A DNA stretch of 64,000 bases, from the NCBI RefSeq assembly GCF_000425785.1, contig NZ_AUEC01000028.1, positions 1 through 64,000 of the forward strand, written 5' to 3'. Both the position numbers and the translations under genes were made by a program. Shown piece by piece: positions 29,626-38,354 of this stretch. The stretch's first letter is position 1. Every line of letters begins with the position of its first letter. The notes beneath the pieces are model-generated. The model ran no database searches and was not told the DNA's origin. It saw only the letters and a program-made list of their open reading frames with translations. This DNA is from Pseudomonas taiwanensis DSM 21245 (lineage in GTDB: Bacteria > Pseudomonadota > Gammaproteobacteria > Pseudomonadales > Pseudomonadaceae).

Positions 29626-30786
29626 ATGAACATCACCAAGCTTGCCAAACGACTTTGCCTGCCCGTACTGCTGATGATCACGCCTGCCGCTTTCGCGGCG
29701 GAGCAGATGATGCCATCGCCACCGCAGCTGGCGGCCAAGTCCTACGTACTCATGGACGCGTCCAGCGGCAACGTGCTGGTCGAGAACAACGGTGACGAGC
29801 GTCTGCCGCCAGCCAGCCTGACCAAGCTGATGACCGCTTACATCGCCACCCTGGACATCCGCCGTGGCCAGATCGGCGAGAACGACCCGGTCACCGTCAG
29901 CGAAAACGCCTGGCGCACCGGTGGTTCGCGCATGTTCATCAAAGTGGGCAGCCAGGTCACCGTCAGCGACCTGCTGCACGGCATCATCATCCAGTCGGGT
30001 AACGACGCCTCCGTCGCCCTGGCAGAGCACATCGCCGGCAGCGAAGACGCGTTCGCCGACATGATGAACAAGACCGCCGCCGACCTCGGCATGAGCAACA
30101 GCCACTTCATGAACCCGACCGGCCTGCCGAACCCGGAGCACTACTCTTCGGCCCACGACATGGCCCTGCTGGCGCGTGCGATCATCGACGAGGATCCGGC
30201 CCACTACGCCATCTACTCGCAGAAAGAGTTCTTCTGGAACAACATCAAGCAGCCTAACCGCAACCTGCTGCTGTGGCGCGACAAGACCGTCGACGGCCTG
30301 AAGACCGGCCACACCGACGAAGCGGGCTACTGCATGGTGGCTTCGGCCGTTCGTGACGGCCAGCGCCTGATCGCCGTGGTGTTCGGCACCAACAGCGAGC
30401 AAGCCCGTGCCGCCGAGACCCAGAAGCTGCTGACTTACGGTTTCCGCTTCTTCGAAACCCAGACCTTCTACCAGAAGGGTACCGAACTGGCCCAGGCGCC
30501 GGTTTGGAAGGGTGCCACCAGCCAGGTGAAAGCGGGTCTGGCCAACGACCTGACCCTGACTATGCCTAAAGGCCAATTGAAGCGTCTGCAGGCTTCGATG
30601 ACCATGAACCCGCAGCTCACCGCACCGATCGCAAAAGGTGACGTGATCGGCAAAGTGGAAGTCAAACTGGACGAAAACGTGGTTCACAGCGCCGACCTGA
30701 TCGCCCTCGACGGCGTCGAGGAAGGTGGTTTCATCCGCCGTATGTGGGATAGCATTCGTCTATTCTTCTACGGGTTGTTCAACTGA
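29626..30786 (+). CDS. dacA: D-alanyl-D-alanine carboxypeptidase, PBP5 type
   Basis: A 386-residue class C PBP that trims the terminal D-Ala of wall pentapeptides. It has a signal peptide (LCLPVLLMITPAAFA), SLTK with nucleophile Ser64 and Lys67, SGN in QSGNDASVAL, KTG in DGLKTGHTDEAGYC, a PBP5 C-terminal domain, and a C-terminal amphipathic membrane-binding helix (IRRMWDSIRLFFYGLF). The 156-bp gap before it suggests its own promoter. A GC hairpin follows the stop. Confidence 0.97.
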   Translation: MNITKLAKRLCLPVLLMITPAAFAAEQMMPSPPQLAAKSYVLMDASSGNVLVENNGDERLPPASLTKLMTAYIATLDIRRGQIGENDPVTVSENAWRTGGSRMFIKVGSQVTVSDLLHGIIIQSGNDASVALAEHIAGSEDAFADMMNKTAADLGMSNSHFMNPTGLPNPEHYSSAHDMALLARAIIDEDPAHYAIYSQKEFFWNNIKQPNRNLLLWRDKTVDGLKTGHTDEAGYCMVASAVRDGQRLIAVVFGTNSEQARAAETQKLLTYGFRFFETQTFYQKGTELAQAPVWKGATSQVKAGLANDLTLTMPKGQLKRLQASMTMNPQLTAPIAKGDVIGKVEVKLDENVVHSADLIALDGVEEGGFIRRMWDSIRLFFYGLFN

Positions 30787-30799
30787 TACGTGACCTGCC

Positions 30800-30827
30800 A
30801 CGCTCCCGCGCATCGTTGCGGGAGCGT
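30800..30827 (+). terminator. Hairpin after dacA
   Basis: A perfect 9-bp stem, CGCTCCCGC with GCGGGAGCG, around an 8-base loop, followed by TTGTTGTTG. It is probably a partial terminator between dacA and ybeD. Confidence 0.6.
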
Positions 30828-30861
30828 TGTTGTTGCCACGGCTTACGAGGCCGTTTCCGCC

Positions 30862-31137
30862 ATGAGCGAAGCTGACGTCAAGTCGCACAAAATCGAATTC
30901 CCCTGCGAGGATTACCCGATCAAGGTGATCGGCGATACCGTTGTCGGTTTCCGAGACACGGTGATCGAGATCCTCAGCAAGCACGCCAAAGTCGACCTCC
31001 AGACACTGGCCGAGCGCCAGAGCAAGGAAGGCAAGTACACCACCGTGCAATTGCACATCGTTGCCGAAAGCGAGAACCAGCTGCACGATATCAATAGCGC
31101 CCTGCGCGCGACCGGCATCGTGAAAATGGTGCTCTGA
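30862..31137 (+). CDS. ybeD: DUF493 family protein YbeD
   Basis: A 91-residue small protein of the YbeD/UPF0250 family ([43 protein letters not shown]), with an ACT-like ferredoxin fold. It sits between dacA and lipB throughout gammaproteobacteria. Function is not settled; a regulatory role linked to lipoate metabolism has been suggested from context. The stop overlaps the lipB start (TGATG). Confidence 0.92.
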   Translation: MSEADVKSHKIEFPCEDYPIKVIGDTVVGFRDTVIEILSKHAKVDLQTLAERQSKEGKYTTVQLHIVAESENQLHDINSALRATGIVKMVL

Positions 31138-31784
31138 TGCCGCGGTGTCTCGGTTTTCGCGATCTTGGCCTGCAGCCCTATGAACCGGTGCTGGAGGCCA
31201 TGCGTCGTTTTACCGAGCAGCGTGGCCCGGACAGCCAGGACGAAGTCTGGCTGGTCGAGCACCCCGCGGTCTTCACCCAGGGCCAGGCCGGCAAGGCCGA
31301 GCACCTGCTGGTACCGGGCGATATCCCGGTGGTGCAGACCGACCGCGGTGGCCAGGTGACCTATCACGGCCCCGGGCAGTTGGTGGCCTACCTGCTGCTG
31401 GATGTACGTCGCCTTGGCTTCGGTGTGCGTGACCTGGTGAGCCGTATCGAGCGCACCCTGATCGACCTGCTGGCCAGCTACGATGTCCAGGCTGCGGCAA
31501 AACCCGATGCTCCCGGTGTCTATGTCGATGGAGCGAAAATCGCCTCCCTCGGCCTGCGAATCCGCAATGGCCGTTCGTTTCATGGCCTTGCTCTGAATGT
31601 GGACATGGACCTTGCGCCATTCCGCCGAATCAACCCCTGCGGGTACGCGGGGCTGGCCATGACCCAGCTGCGCGACCTGGCAGGTCCGATCGAACTCGAC
31701 GAGGTCAGGACAAGGCTGCGCGGACAGCTGGTCAAGCACCTCGACTATGCTGAGCAGACGACCCTCACGGGCGGAATCGACTGA
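31137..31784 (+). CDS. lipB: Lipoyl(octanoyl) transferase
   Basis: A 215-residue enzyme that moves the octanoyl group from acyl carrier protein to lipoyl domains. The motifs [51 protein letters not shown] and [13 protein letters not shown] (with the catalytic Cys) are all present. lipA follows after 2 bp. Its products include the lipoyl domain of AcoC encoded nearby. Confidence 0.97.
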   Translation: MPRCLGFRDLGLQPYEPVLEAMRRFTEQRGPDSQDEVWLVEHPAVFTQGQAGKAEHLLVPGDIPVVQTDRGGQVTYHGPGQLVAYLLLDVRRLGFGVRDLVSRIERTLIDLLASYDVQAAAKPDAPGVYVDGAKIASLGLRIRNGRSFHGLALNVDMDLAPFRRINPCGYAGLAMTQLRDLAGPIELDEVRTRLRGQLVKHLDYAEQTTLTGGID

Positions 31785-31786
31785 AT

Positions 31787-32803
31787 ATGACAACTGTGCA
31801 AGAAGCCGTGCCGAACCTGACTCCTACCCAGGATTCCACCCCGCGCCCCGCGCCGAAGAAGGTGGAAGCTGGCGTTAAACTGCGTGGCGCCGAAAAGGTC
31901 GCCCGTATTCCGGTGAAGATCATCCCCACCGAAGAACTGCCGAAAAAGCCGGACTGGATCCGCGTGCGTATCCCGGTTTCCCCGGAGGTCGACCGCATCA
32001 AGCAACTGCTGCGCAAGCACAAGTTGCACAGCGTGTGCGAAGAGGCATCCTGCCCGAACCTGGGCGAGTGCTTCTCGGGGGGGACTGCGACCTTCATGAT
32101 CATGGGTGACATCTGCACCCGTCGTTGCCCGTTCTGCGACGTTGGCCATGGCCGACCAAAGCCACTGGATGTCGACGAGCCGAAAAACCTGGCCATCGCC
32201 ATCGCCGACCTGCGCCTGAAGTACGTGGTCATCACTTCGGTGGACCGCGACGACCTGCGCGACGGCGGCGCCCAGCACTTCGCCGACTGCATTCGCGAAA
32301 TCCGTGCGCTGTCGCCGGGCGTTCAGCTCGAGACCTTGGTCCCGGACTACCGTGGCCGCATGGACATCGCTCTGGAGATCACTGCGCAACAGCCGCCAGA
32401 TGTCTTCAACCACAACCTGGAAACCGTCCCGCGCCTTTACAAGGCCGCGCGTCCGGGCTCGGACTATGATTGGTCGCTGGACCTGCTGCAGAAGTTCAAG
32501 CAGATGGTGCCCCATGTGCCGACCAAGTCGGGCCTGATGCTCGGCCTGGGCGAGACCGACGAAGAAGTCATCGAAGTCATGCACCGCATGCGCGAGCACG
32601 ACATCGACATGCTGACCCTTGGCCAGTACCTGCAGCCATCGCGCAGTCACCTGCCGGTTCAGCGCTTCGTCCACCCGGATACCTTCGCCTGGTTCGCCGA
32701 GGAAGGTTACAAGATGGGCTTCAAGAACGTCGCGTCCGGCCCGCTGGTGCGTTCGTCCTATCACGCTGACCAGCAGGCTCATGAGGCCAAGATCAAGCTC
32801 TGA
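31787..32803 (+). CDS. lipA: Lipoyl synthase, radical SAM
   Basis: A 338-residue radical-SAM enzyme that inserts two sulfurs into octanoyl groups. Two iron-sulfur cluster motifs are visible: the auxiliary cluster C-x4-C-x5-C in [14 protein letters not shown] and the SAM cluster C-x3-C-x2-C in [12 protein letters not shown]. The N-terminal extension of about 60 residues is as in other pseudomonads. A strong terminator follows. Confidence 0.98.
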   Translation: MTTVQEAVPNLTPTQDSTPRPAPKKVEAGVKLRGAEKVARIPVKIIPTEELPKKPDWIRVRIPVSPEVDRIKQLLRKHKLHSVCEEASCPNLGECFSGGTATFMIMGDICTRRCPFCDVGHGRPKPLDVDEPKNLAIAIADLRLKYVVITSVDRDDLRDGGAQHFADCIREIRALSPGVQLETLVPDYRGRMDIALEITAQQPPDVFNHNLETVPRLYKAARPGSDYDWSLDLLQKFKQMVPHVPTKSGLMLGLGETDEEVIEVMHRMREHDIDMLTLGQYLQPSRSHLPVQRFVHPDTFAWFAEEGYKMGFKNVASGPLVRSSYHADQQAHEAKIKL

Positions 32804-32821
32804 TCCTGTGTTGAGTCAGAC

Positions 32822-32858
32822 ATGCCGATGCGCGCCGAAAGGCGGCATCGGCATTTTT
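32822..32858 (+). terminator. Rho-independent terminator after lipA
   Basis: The arms ATGCCGATGC and GCATCGGCAT with a bulged GC-rich middle are followed by TTTTT. It closes the nadD-to-lipA gene run. Confidence 0.9.
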
Positions 32859-32898
32859 GTATGAGCATTGTCGGTGAAACACGGTAAGGAGTTACCCA

Positions 32899-33837
32899 GT
32901 GAACAGCGTTGAAACCTTCGAGTCCCGCTTGCTTGCCGCGTTGCCCGTAGGTGCTTGCTTCGCCGTGGTCGCCCCCGCCGGGCCGGCCCGGCTGGATGCG
33001 CAAAAAGCCGGCCTGTGGTTTGCCAGCCGGGGCTATCAGTCCCGTATCTATCCGAGCGTCAACCAGGCTCAGGGTTATCTGGCCGGCTCCGACCAGCGTC
33101 GCCTGCAGGACCTGCACGATGCATTCGCCGACCCTTCCATCCACGCCATTTTGTGCATGCGTGGCGGTTACGGCAGCATGCGCCTGCTCGACAAGCTCGA
33201 CTTCGAGCTGATTCGGCGCAATCCCAAGCCGTTGATTGGCTACAGCGACATCACCGCGCTGCATACCGCCATCGGCCGTCACAGTGGGCTGGTGACCTTC
33301 CATGGGGCGATGCTCAACGCCGACCTGCTGGGCGCCAAGCTCGAGCCCACCGAATCTTCGCTACTGGCGCAGTTGAACGGGCGTCTGGCGGCGGGCGATG
33401 CCATCGTCCATCCGGCAGCCTACCCGTTGAGCAGTGTAGTGCCTGGCGAAGCCAGTGGGCGCTTGGTGGGCGGCAACCTGTCGTTGCTGGGGGCTACGAT
33501 GGGTACCTTGGCCGAGGTCGATACCCAGGACAGTATCCTGTTCATCGAAGATGTGAACGAGCCACTGTACCGGGTAGATCGTCTGCTGACCCAACTGCGC
33601 CTGGCCGGCAAGCTCGAGGGCGTCAAAGGCGTATTGGTGGGGGACTTCGCCGGCGTTACGGTCGCCGCCATGACGCCGCTGCTGGAGGACATCTTCGCGC
33701 CGCTGGGTGTGCCTGTACTGGCCGGGTGGCGCAGCGGGCACTGTGACCCGAATGTGTGTCTGCCCCTGGGGGCGTGGGTGCAACTGGACAGCAGCAAGCA
33801 GACCTTGGTGCTGCAGCAGGACCTGTTCCGGTCCTGA
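32899..33837 (+). CDS. ldcA: Murein L,D-carboxypeptidase, family S66
   Basis: A 312-residue cytoplasmic serine peptidase that removes the terminal D-Ala from recycled murein tetrapeptides. The nucleophile elbow is CMRGGYGSMRLLDKLDFELI (Ser about 93). FIEDVNEPLYRVDRLLTQL and WRSGHCDPNVCLPLG contain the Glu and His of the triad. It complements Mpl in wall recycling. AAGGAG lies before the start. It is a single gene that ends the central block, next to a likely rearrangement junction. Confidence 0.95.
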   Translation: MNSVETFESRLLAALPVGACFAVVAPAGPARLDAQKAGLWFASRGYQSRIYPSVNQAQGYLAGSDQRRLQDLHDAFADPSIHAILCMRGGYGSMRLLDKLDFELIRRNPKPLIGYSDITALHTAIGRHSGLVTFHGAMLNADLLGAKLEPTESSLLAQLNGRLAAGDAIVHPAAYPLSSVVPGEASGRLVGGNLSLLGATMGTLAEVDTQDSILFIEDVNEPLYRVDRLLTQLRLAGKLEGVKGVLVGDFAGVTVAAMTPLLEDIFAPLGVPVLAGWRSGHCDPNVCLPLGAWVQLDSSKQTLVLQQDLFRS

Positions 33838-33894
33838 CCGCCATCGTCAGCAGATCATCCCTGCGGCCTTCAGCAGCGGCCTCGACGGGCAAAA

Positions 33895-33911
33895 GGGGCG
33901 CAACGCGCCCC
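33895..33911. terminator. GC hairpin between ldcA and adh
   Basis: GGGGCGC-AAC-GCGCCCC is a perfect 7-bp stem. AAAA precedes it, so on the minus strand it is followed by TTTT. It is therefore better suited to ending transcription from adh than from ldcA. Confidence 0.55.
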
Positions 33912-33935
33912 AAGATCCTGATCGCCCAGTGCACC

Positions 33936-34080
33936 TAGGCTTTGTACGAAAAGCCTTGAAACTCGGTGATGCTGCGTCGAAAACAGCCTCGGAATGCTCA
34001 TTTACAACCCGTAAACTCCGCTTCCTCGGCTGTTTTCGCCTTGCCTGACCTTCGTCCCAAGACTTTTCAGACAGACCCTA
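33936..34080. repeat. 145-bp imperfect palindrome, MITE-like
   Basis: The two ends are inverted copies: TAGGCTTTGTACGAAAAG on the left, and TAGGGTCTGTCTGAAAAG read inward from the right. About 20 of the first 27 positions agree. An inner pair, CGAAAACAGCC and GGCTGTTTTCG, continues the symmetry nearly to the centre. The right end covers the TAG stop codon of adh. There is no open frame. The structure suits a miniature inverted-repeat element or a very long hairpin terminator. Confidence 0.6.
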
Positions 34081-35166
34081 ATGCCCGCCCGGTGAAACAA
34101 TGATCTTCACGTTCTGCTCCTTGTTGTTCACCAATTCTTCGAAGCCGAGCTCGACAATTTGCTCCAGCCCGATTCGCCCAGTCACCAGCGGTCGAATATC
34201 CAGACGCCCATCGGCAATGAATGCGATCACATCAGCGAACTCGCCATTGTAGGCCAATGCCCCGATCACCTGTTTCTCGGTGGACACCAGTTCGAAGAAG
34301 TTGAACTCGCTGGGCTCCTCGAAAATACCCACCAACACGCACTTACCGGCCTTGCGAATGGCATCGATGGCCAGCTTGGCCGTGTGCTTGTTGCCGATGC
34401 ACTCGAAGCTCACATCGGCCCCAAGCCCGCCAGTGAGCGCGCGAATCTCGGCCAGGGCATCGCACTGGCTGGGGTCGAGCACCACGCTGGCTCCCACTTC
34501 CTTGGCCTTGGCTTTGCGTGCCGAGGACATTTCCAGCGCGATCACCTGAGCCGCACCGGCAGCCTTGGCGCACATGATGGTGCAAAGGCCGATGGTGCCT
34601 GCGCCTACCACCACCACGTTCTGTCCCAGCAGGCTGCCGGCCTTCTTCACCGCGTGCATGCCCACCGCCAACGGCTCGATCAGTGCCCCGGCCTCCCGTG
34701 GGAAGCCCTGTGGCAACCGATACAGCAAGTTGGCGGGCACATTGACCCGTTCGGCGAAGGCACCGTTGTTCATAAGCCCGGTGAAGGCCAGGCGCTCGCA
34801 GATGTTGTACAGGCCATGGGTGCAGTAGTAGCAGGTCCCGCAATGCTGGCAGGCATCCGCCGCCACCGGGTCGCCCACGGCATAGCCTTCGACTCCCTCG
34901 CCGAGCTTGGCGATTTCACCGCAGAACTCGTGGCCGAGGATGCACTGGCCCTGGATGCCGGTCAGAGGATGCGGCGCCTCGACCGGGATGAACACTGGGC
35001 CCGCCACGTATTCGTGTAGATCGGAACCACAGATGCCGCACCAGTCCACCTTGATTTGCACCCAGCCAGGAGGCGGGTCGGCAGGCAGGGGGACCTGTTC
35101 GACACGGATGTCATGGCGGCCATGCCAGACGGCGGCGCGCATATGGGTGTGGCTCAGGTCATTCAT
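34078..35166 (-). CDS. adh: 2,3-butanediol dehydrogenase, zinc MDR family
   Basis: A 362-residue medium-chain dehydrogenase that interconverts 2,3-butanediol and acetoin and so feeds the aco pathway. Zinc and fold motifs: CGICGSDLHEY, GHEFCGEIAKLGEGVEGYAVGD, the structural-zinc cysteine cluster CQHCGTCYYCTHGLYNIC, and the NAD loop VVGAGTIGLC. The ATG at 35166 has GGAG at proper spacing. It is last in the acoXABC-adh operon, and its TAG stop lies in a palindromic element. Confidence 0.93.
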   Translation of the reverse strand: MNDLSHTHMRAAVWHGRHDIRVEQVPLPADPPPGWVQIKVDWCGICGSDLHEYVAGPVFIPVEAPHPLTGIQGQCILGHEFCGEIAKLGEGVEGYAVGDPVAADACQHCGTCYYCTHGLYNICERLAFTGLMNNGAFAERVNVPANLLYRLPQGFPREAGALIEPLAVGMHAVKKAGSLLGQNVVVVGAGTIGLCTIMCAKAAGAAQVIALEMSSARKAKAKEVGASVVLDPSQCDALAEIRALTGGLGADVSFECIGNKHTAKLAIDAIRKAGKCVLVGIFEEPSEFNFFELVSTEKQVIGALAYNGEFADVIAFIADGRLDIRPLVTGRIGLEQIVELGFEELVNNKEQNVKIIVSPGGH

Positions 35167-35196
35167 GATGATTGTCTCCAGACTCACGCAACGGGA

Positions 35197-36303
35197 TCAG
35201 TGCTTGCGCAGGAACGCCAACAGTCGTTCGTTGACCTGTTCGGCTGCCTCCATCTGCACCATGTGACCAACGCCAGGCACGACCAGGACCTCGGCCTCCA
35301 ACCCTTCGGCATGGGCGGCGGGGATGATCGCGTCCTCGGCGCCCCAGACCACCATAGCCGGGTGCTGGCCAAGCACGCTACGCAGGTCGTACCGTTGCCG
35401 GTCACCTTCGGCGATGGCCGAGCGCAGCTGTCTCAGTGCCTGGTCCACGCCTTCCAGGCGCTTGAACTTGAGCATGTCTTCGAGCATCTGCCGGGTGACC
35501 AGCGCGGGGTCGGCGAACAGCTGGGTCAGCTGTGGCTTGAGGGCGTTGCGGTTGGTCGCCTCGACGAAGCCGTGAAGGTATTGCCCGTTGATCGCATCGC
35601 CCAGCCCGGCGCTGGCGACCAGGCTCAGGCTCGCCACCCGTTGCGGCGCCAGGCGCGCCACGTTCAGGCTGACCGCGCCGCCCATTGAATGCCCGGCCAG
35701 ATGGGCGCGTGGGATGTCCAAATGGTCGAGCAGGGCGAGCACTGTCTCGCTCAGCTCATCCAGGTCGCCCCGCTGCAGTGCCTTGGCCGACTCGCCATGG
35801 CCAGGCAGGTCCAGCGCAATTACCCGGCGTTCGGCGGCCAGGGCCGGATGGTTGAACAGCCAGTTGTTGAGGTCGCCGCCGAAGCCGTGAACCAGCAGCA
35901 GCGGGGTGCCACCTTCACCCAGTTCGAACCAGCGCAGCAGGCGGCCACCCACTTCGGCCTTCTGAGGTGCGGGCCCTTGAGCCTGGTCGGCGGCCCCTTC
36001 GGCGACGAACTCGGCCTGGAACTGCTGCACCACCGCGTCGATTTCAGCCTCGCTGGCCTGACCTTCCACCACCACGGCAAGCAACGCACCCACCGGCAGG
36101 GTTTCGTCGGGTTGGGCGATCAGGCGGCGTAACACGCCACTGAAAGGCGCCTCGACGCTGCTGCTGATCTTGTCGGTTTCAACGTCCAGCACTTCATCGC
36201 CCTTGTTGATCTCGTCGCCTTCCTGCTTGAGCCAGGCATCGACCCGGCCCTCGGTCATCGACAAGCCCCACTTGGGCATGGTCAGGGTATGGATCTGGCT
36301 CAT
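35197..36303 (-). CDS. acoC: Acetoin dehydrogenase E2 component
   Basis: A 368-residue protein with an N-terminal lipoyl domain (about 1-80; DVETDKISSSVEAP with the lipoylated Lys) and a C-terminal alpha/beta-hydrolase domain (about 130-365; GHSMGGAVSLN, catalytic Ser). This differs from the usual E2 acyltransferase fold and is typical of Pseudomonas AcoC. It transfers the acetyl group from acetoin cleavage to CoA. No clear E3-binding domain and no lpd gene are seen in the cluster. The start overlaps the acoB stop (ATGA). Confidence 0.94.
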   Translation of the reverse strand: MSQIHTLTMPKWGLSMTEGRVDAWLKQEGDEINKGDEVLDVETDKISSSVEAPFSGVLRRLIAQPDETLPVGALLAVVVEGQASEAEIDAVVQQFQAEFVAEGAADQAQGPAPQKAEVGGRLLRWFELGEGGTPLLLVHGFGGDLNNWLFNHPALAAERRVIALDLPGHGESAKALQRGDLDELSETVLALLDHLDIPRAHLAGHSMGGAVSLNVARLAPQRVASLSLVASAGLGDAINGQYLHGFVEATNRNALKPQLTQLFADPALVTRQMLEDMLKFKRLEGVDQALRQLRSAIAEGDRQRYDLRSVLGQHPAMVVWGAEDAIIPAAHAEGLEAEVLVVPGVGHMVQMEAAEQVNERLLAFLRKH

Positions 36304-37322
36304 GCGGCGCTCCTTGCAGCTTCGATTACCTTGCGCACAGCGGCCTCGATCTTCGCGGCATCCGGGATGTACAAGTCTTCGAGGGCGTCGGAAAACGGCA
36401 CGGGTGTATGGGGCGCGGTGACCATCTCGATTGGGCCTTTGAGCGAGCCGAACGCTTTCTGCGCAACCAGTGCGCTAATGTCGGTGGCCATGGAGCAGCG
36501 CGGGTTGGCTTCGTCGATAACCACCAGGCGGCCGGTCTTCTCCACGCTTTCGAGAATGCTGTCTTCGTCCAGTGGGCTGGTGGTGCGCAGGTCCAGCACT
36601 TCGCAGTCGATGCCCTGACGAGCCAAGTTGTTGGCTGCCTCAAGCGCCACATGGACCATGCGCCCGTAGGTCACCAGCGTCACGTCGTCGCCGTCGCGCA
36701 GGAAGTTGGCCTCGCCGAAGGGCACCGTGTAGACCTCTTCCGGCACCTCGCCCTGCATGCTGTAGAGCAACTTGTGCTCGCAGAAGATCACCGGGTCGTT
36801 GTCACGGATGGCCTGGATCAACAGCCCCTTGGCGTCATAGGGCGAGGCGGGGCAGACCACCTTGAGTCCTGGGATGTGGGTCCACAGCGAGGTGAGCATC
36901 TGCGAGTGCTGTGCCGCCGCACGCAGTCCGGCGCCGTACATGGTGCGCATCACCAGCGGAGTGACGGCCTTGCCGCCGAACATATAGCGGAACTTGGCCG
37001 CCTGGTTGAGGATTTGGTCCAGGCAGCAACCAGCGAAGTCGACGAACATCAGTTCGCAGACCGGGCGCAGGCCTTGGGTGGCGGCCCCGACGGCGGCCCC
37101 GACATAGCCGATTTCCGACAGCGGTGCGTCGAGTACCCGGCCAGGGAATTGGTGGTAAAGACCTTTGGTTACGCCCAGCACGCCGCCCCAGGCATCGTCT
37201 TCGCCGGGCGCGCCGGCACCGCCGGCAACGTCTTCGCCGATGATGAACACGCTGCTGTCGCGACGCATTTCCTGGGCCAGGGCTTCGTTGATGGCCTGCT
37301 GGTAGCTGATCTTTCTTGCCAT
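36300..37322 (-). CDS. acoB: Acetoin dehydrogenase E1 beta subunit
   Basis: A 340-residue beta subunit of the thiamine-diphosphate dependent acetoin:2,6-dichlorophenolindophenol oxidoreductase. It has the E1-beta pattern SVFIIGEDVAGGAGAP, PLSEIGYVGAAVGAATQGLRPV and the C-terminal DLRTTSPLDEDSI. The frame is open upstream, but the ATG at 37322 gives the family N-terminus MARKISYQQAINEAL. It works with AcoA. Confidence 0.95.
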   Translation of the reverse strand: MARKISYQQAINEALAQEMRRDSSVFIIGEDVAGGAGAPGEDDAWGGVLGVTKGLYHQFPGRVLDAPLSEIGYVGAAVGAATQGLRPVCELMFVDFAGCCLDQILNQAAKFRYMFGGKAVTPLVMRTMYGAGLRAAAQHSQMLTSLWTHIPGLKVVCPASPYDAKGLLIQAIRDNDPVIFCEHKLLYSMQGEVPEEVYTVPFGEANFLRDGDDVTLVTYGRMVHVALEAANNLARQGIDCEVLDLRTTSPLDEDSILESVEKTGRLVVIDEANPRCSMATDISALVAQKAFGSLKGPIEMVTAPHTPVPFSDALEDLYIPDAAKIEAAVRKVIEAARSAA

Positions 37323-37354
37323 GGTGGTTCTCCTGTTGTTCTTGTTGTCCGGGC

Positions 37355-38332
37355 TCAGGGGTAGGTGACGTAGACGTCGGTGAGCAGGTCTGCAGGCTGT
37401 GGCTTGGGATCGGACTTGGCACGGCGCACGGCGTCTTCGATCAGGTCTTCGACGCGGGCGTCGATGGCGTCGAGCTGCTCGTTGGTAAGCAATCCGGCGC
37501 GGGTGGTCTTGTTGCGGAACTGCAACAGGCAGTCGCGCTGTTCGCGCAGGTGCTTCACCTCGTCCGGGGCGCGGTAGGTCTGCGCATCGCCCTCGAAGTG
37601 GCCGTAGTAGCGGCTGAGCTTGACCTCGATCAGCGACGGGCCTTGCCCGGAACGGGCGCGTTCGATGGCGGCAGCGGCAGCCTCGTGCACGGCGAAGAAG
37701 TCGAAGCCATCGATGGTGACCCCGGGCATGCCGAAACCGGCGGCGCGGTCGGCGATGTGGTCGCAGGCCACCGACCAGGTCGAGGCGGTGGCTTCGGCGT
37801 AGCCATTGTTCTCGGCGACGAAGATGCACGGCAGGTTCATGATCGAAGCCAGGTTCATCGCTTCGAACACCGCGCCTTCGTTGGAGGCGCCGTCGCCGAA
37901 GAAGGCCACCGAAACGTCGTCGCGTCCCTTGAGCTTGGCGGCCAGAGCGGCGCCGGCCACCAGCGGGGCACCGGCACCGACGATGCCGTTGGCGCCGAGC
38001 ATGCCTTTTTCCAGGTCGGCAATGTGCATCGAGCCGCCCTTGCCGCCGCACACGCCGGTCTTCTTGCCGTAGATCTCGGCCATCATGCCGTACACATCCA
38101 CGCCCTTGGCAATGCAGTGACCGTGGCCGCGATGGGTGGAGGCGATGCAGTCGCTGTCGCGCAGGTGGGCCATGACCCCGGCGGCGGAGGCTTCTTCGCC
38201 AGCGTAAAGGTGGACGAAACCGGGGATCTCGCCGGTGGCGAACTCCACGTGCAGGCGTTCTTCGAAGGCGCGGATGGTACGCATCACTTCGTAGGCATGT
38301 AGCAACTGTTCGCAGCTCAGGTGAGTGGACAT
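37355..38332 (-). CDS. acoA: Acetoin dehydrogenase E1 alpha subunit
   Basis: A 325-residue alpha subunit that carries the thiamine-diphosphate motif GDGASNEGAVFEAMNLASIMNLPCIFVAENN. With AcoB it splits acetoin into acetaldehyde and an acetyl group bound to lipoate. The start is the ATG at 38332 (MSTHLSCEQLLHAYEVMRTI); length is that of known AcoA. acoX is 22 bp upstream. Confidence 0.96.
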   Translation of the reverse strand: MSTHLSCEQLLHAYEVMRTIRAFEERLHVEFATGEIPGFVHLYAGEEASAAGVMAHLRDSDCIASTHRGHGHCIAKGVDVYGMMAEIYGKKTGVCGGKGGSMHIADLEKGMLGANGIVGAGAPLVAGAALAAKLKGRDDVSVAFFGDGASNEGAVFEAMNLASIMNLPCIFVAENNGYAEATASTWSVACDHIADRAAGFGMPGVTIDGFDFFAVHEAAAAAIERARSGQGPSLIEVKLSRYYGHFEGDAQTYRAPDEVKHLREQRDCLLQFRNKTTRAGLLTNEQLDAIDARVEDLIEDAVRRAKSDPKPQPADLLTDVYVTYP

Positions 38333-38354
38333 CTTGTTGTTCTCCAGGGTTGTC

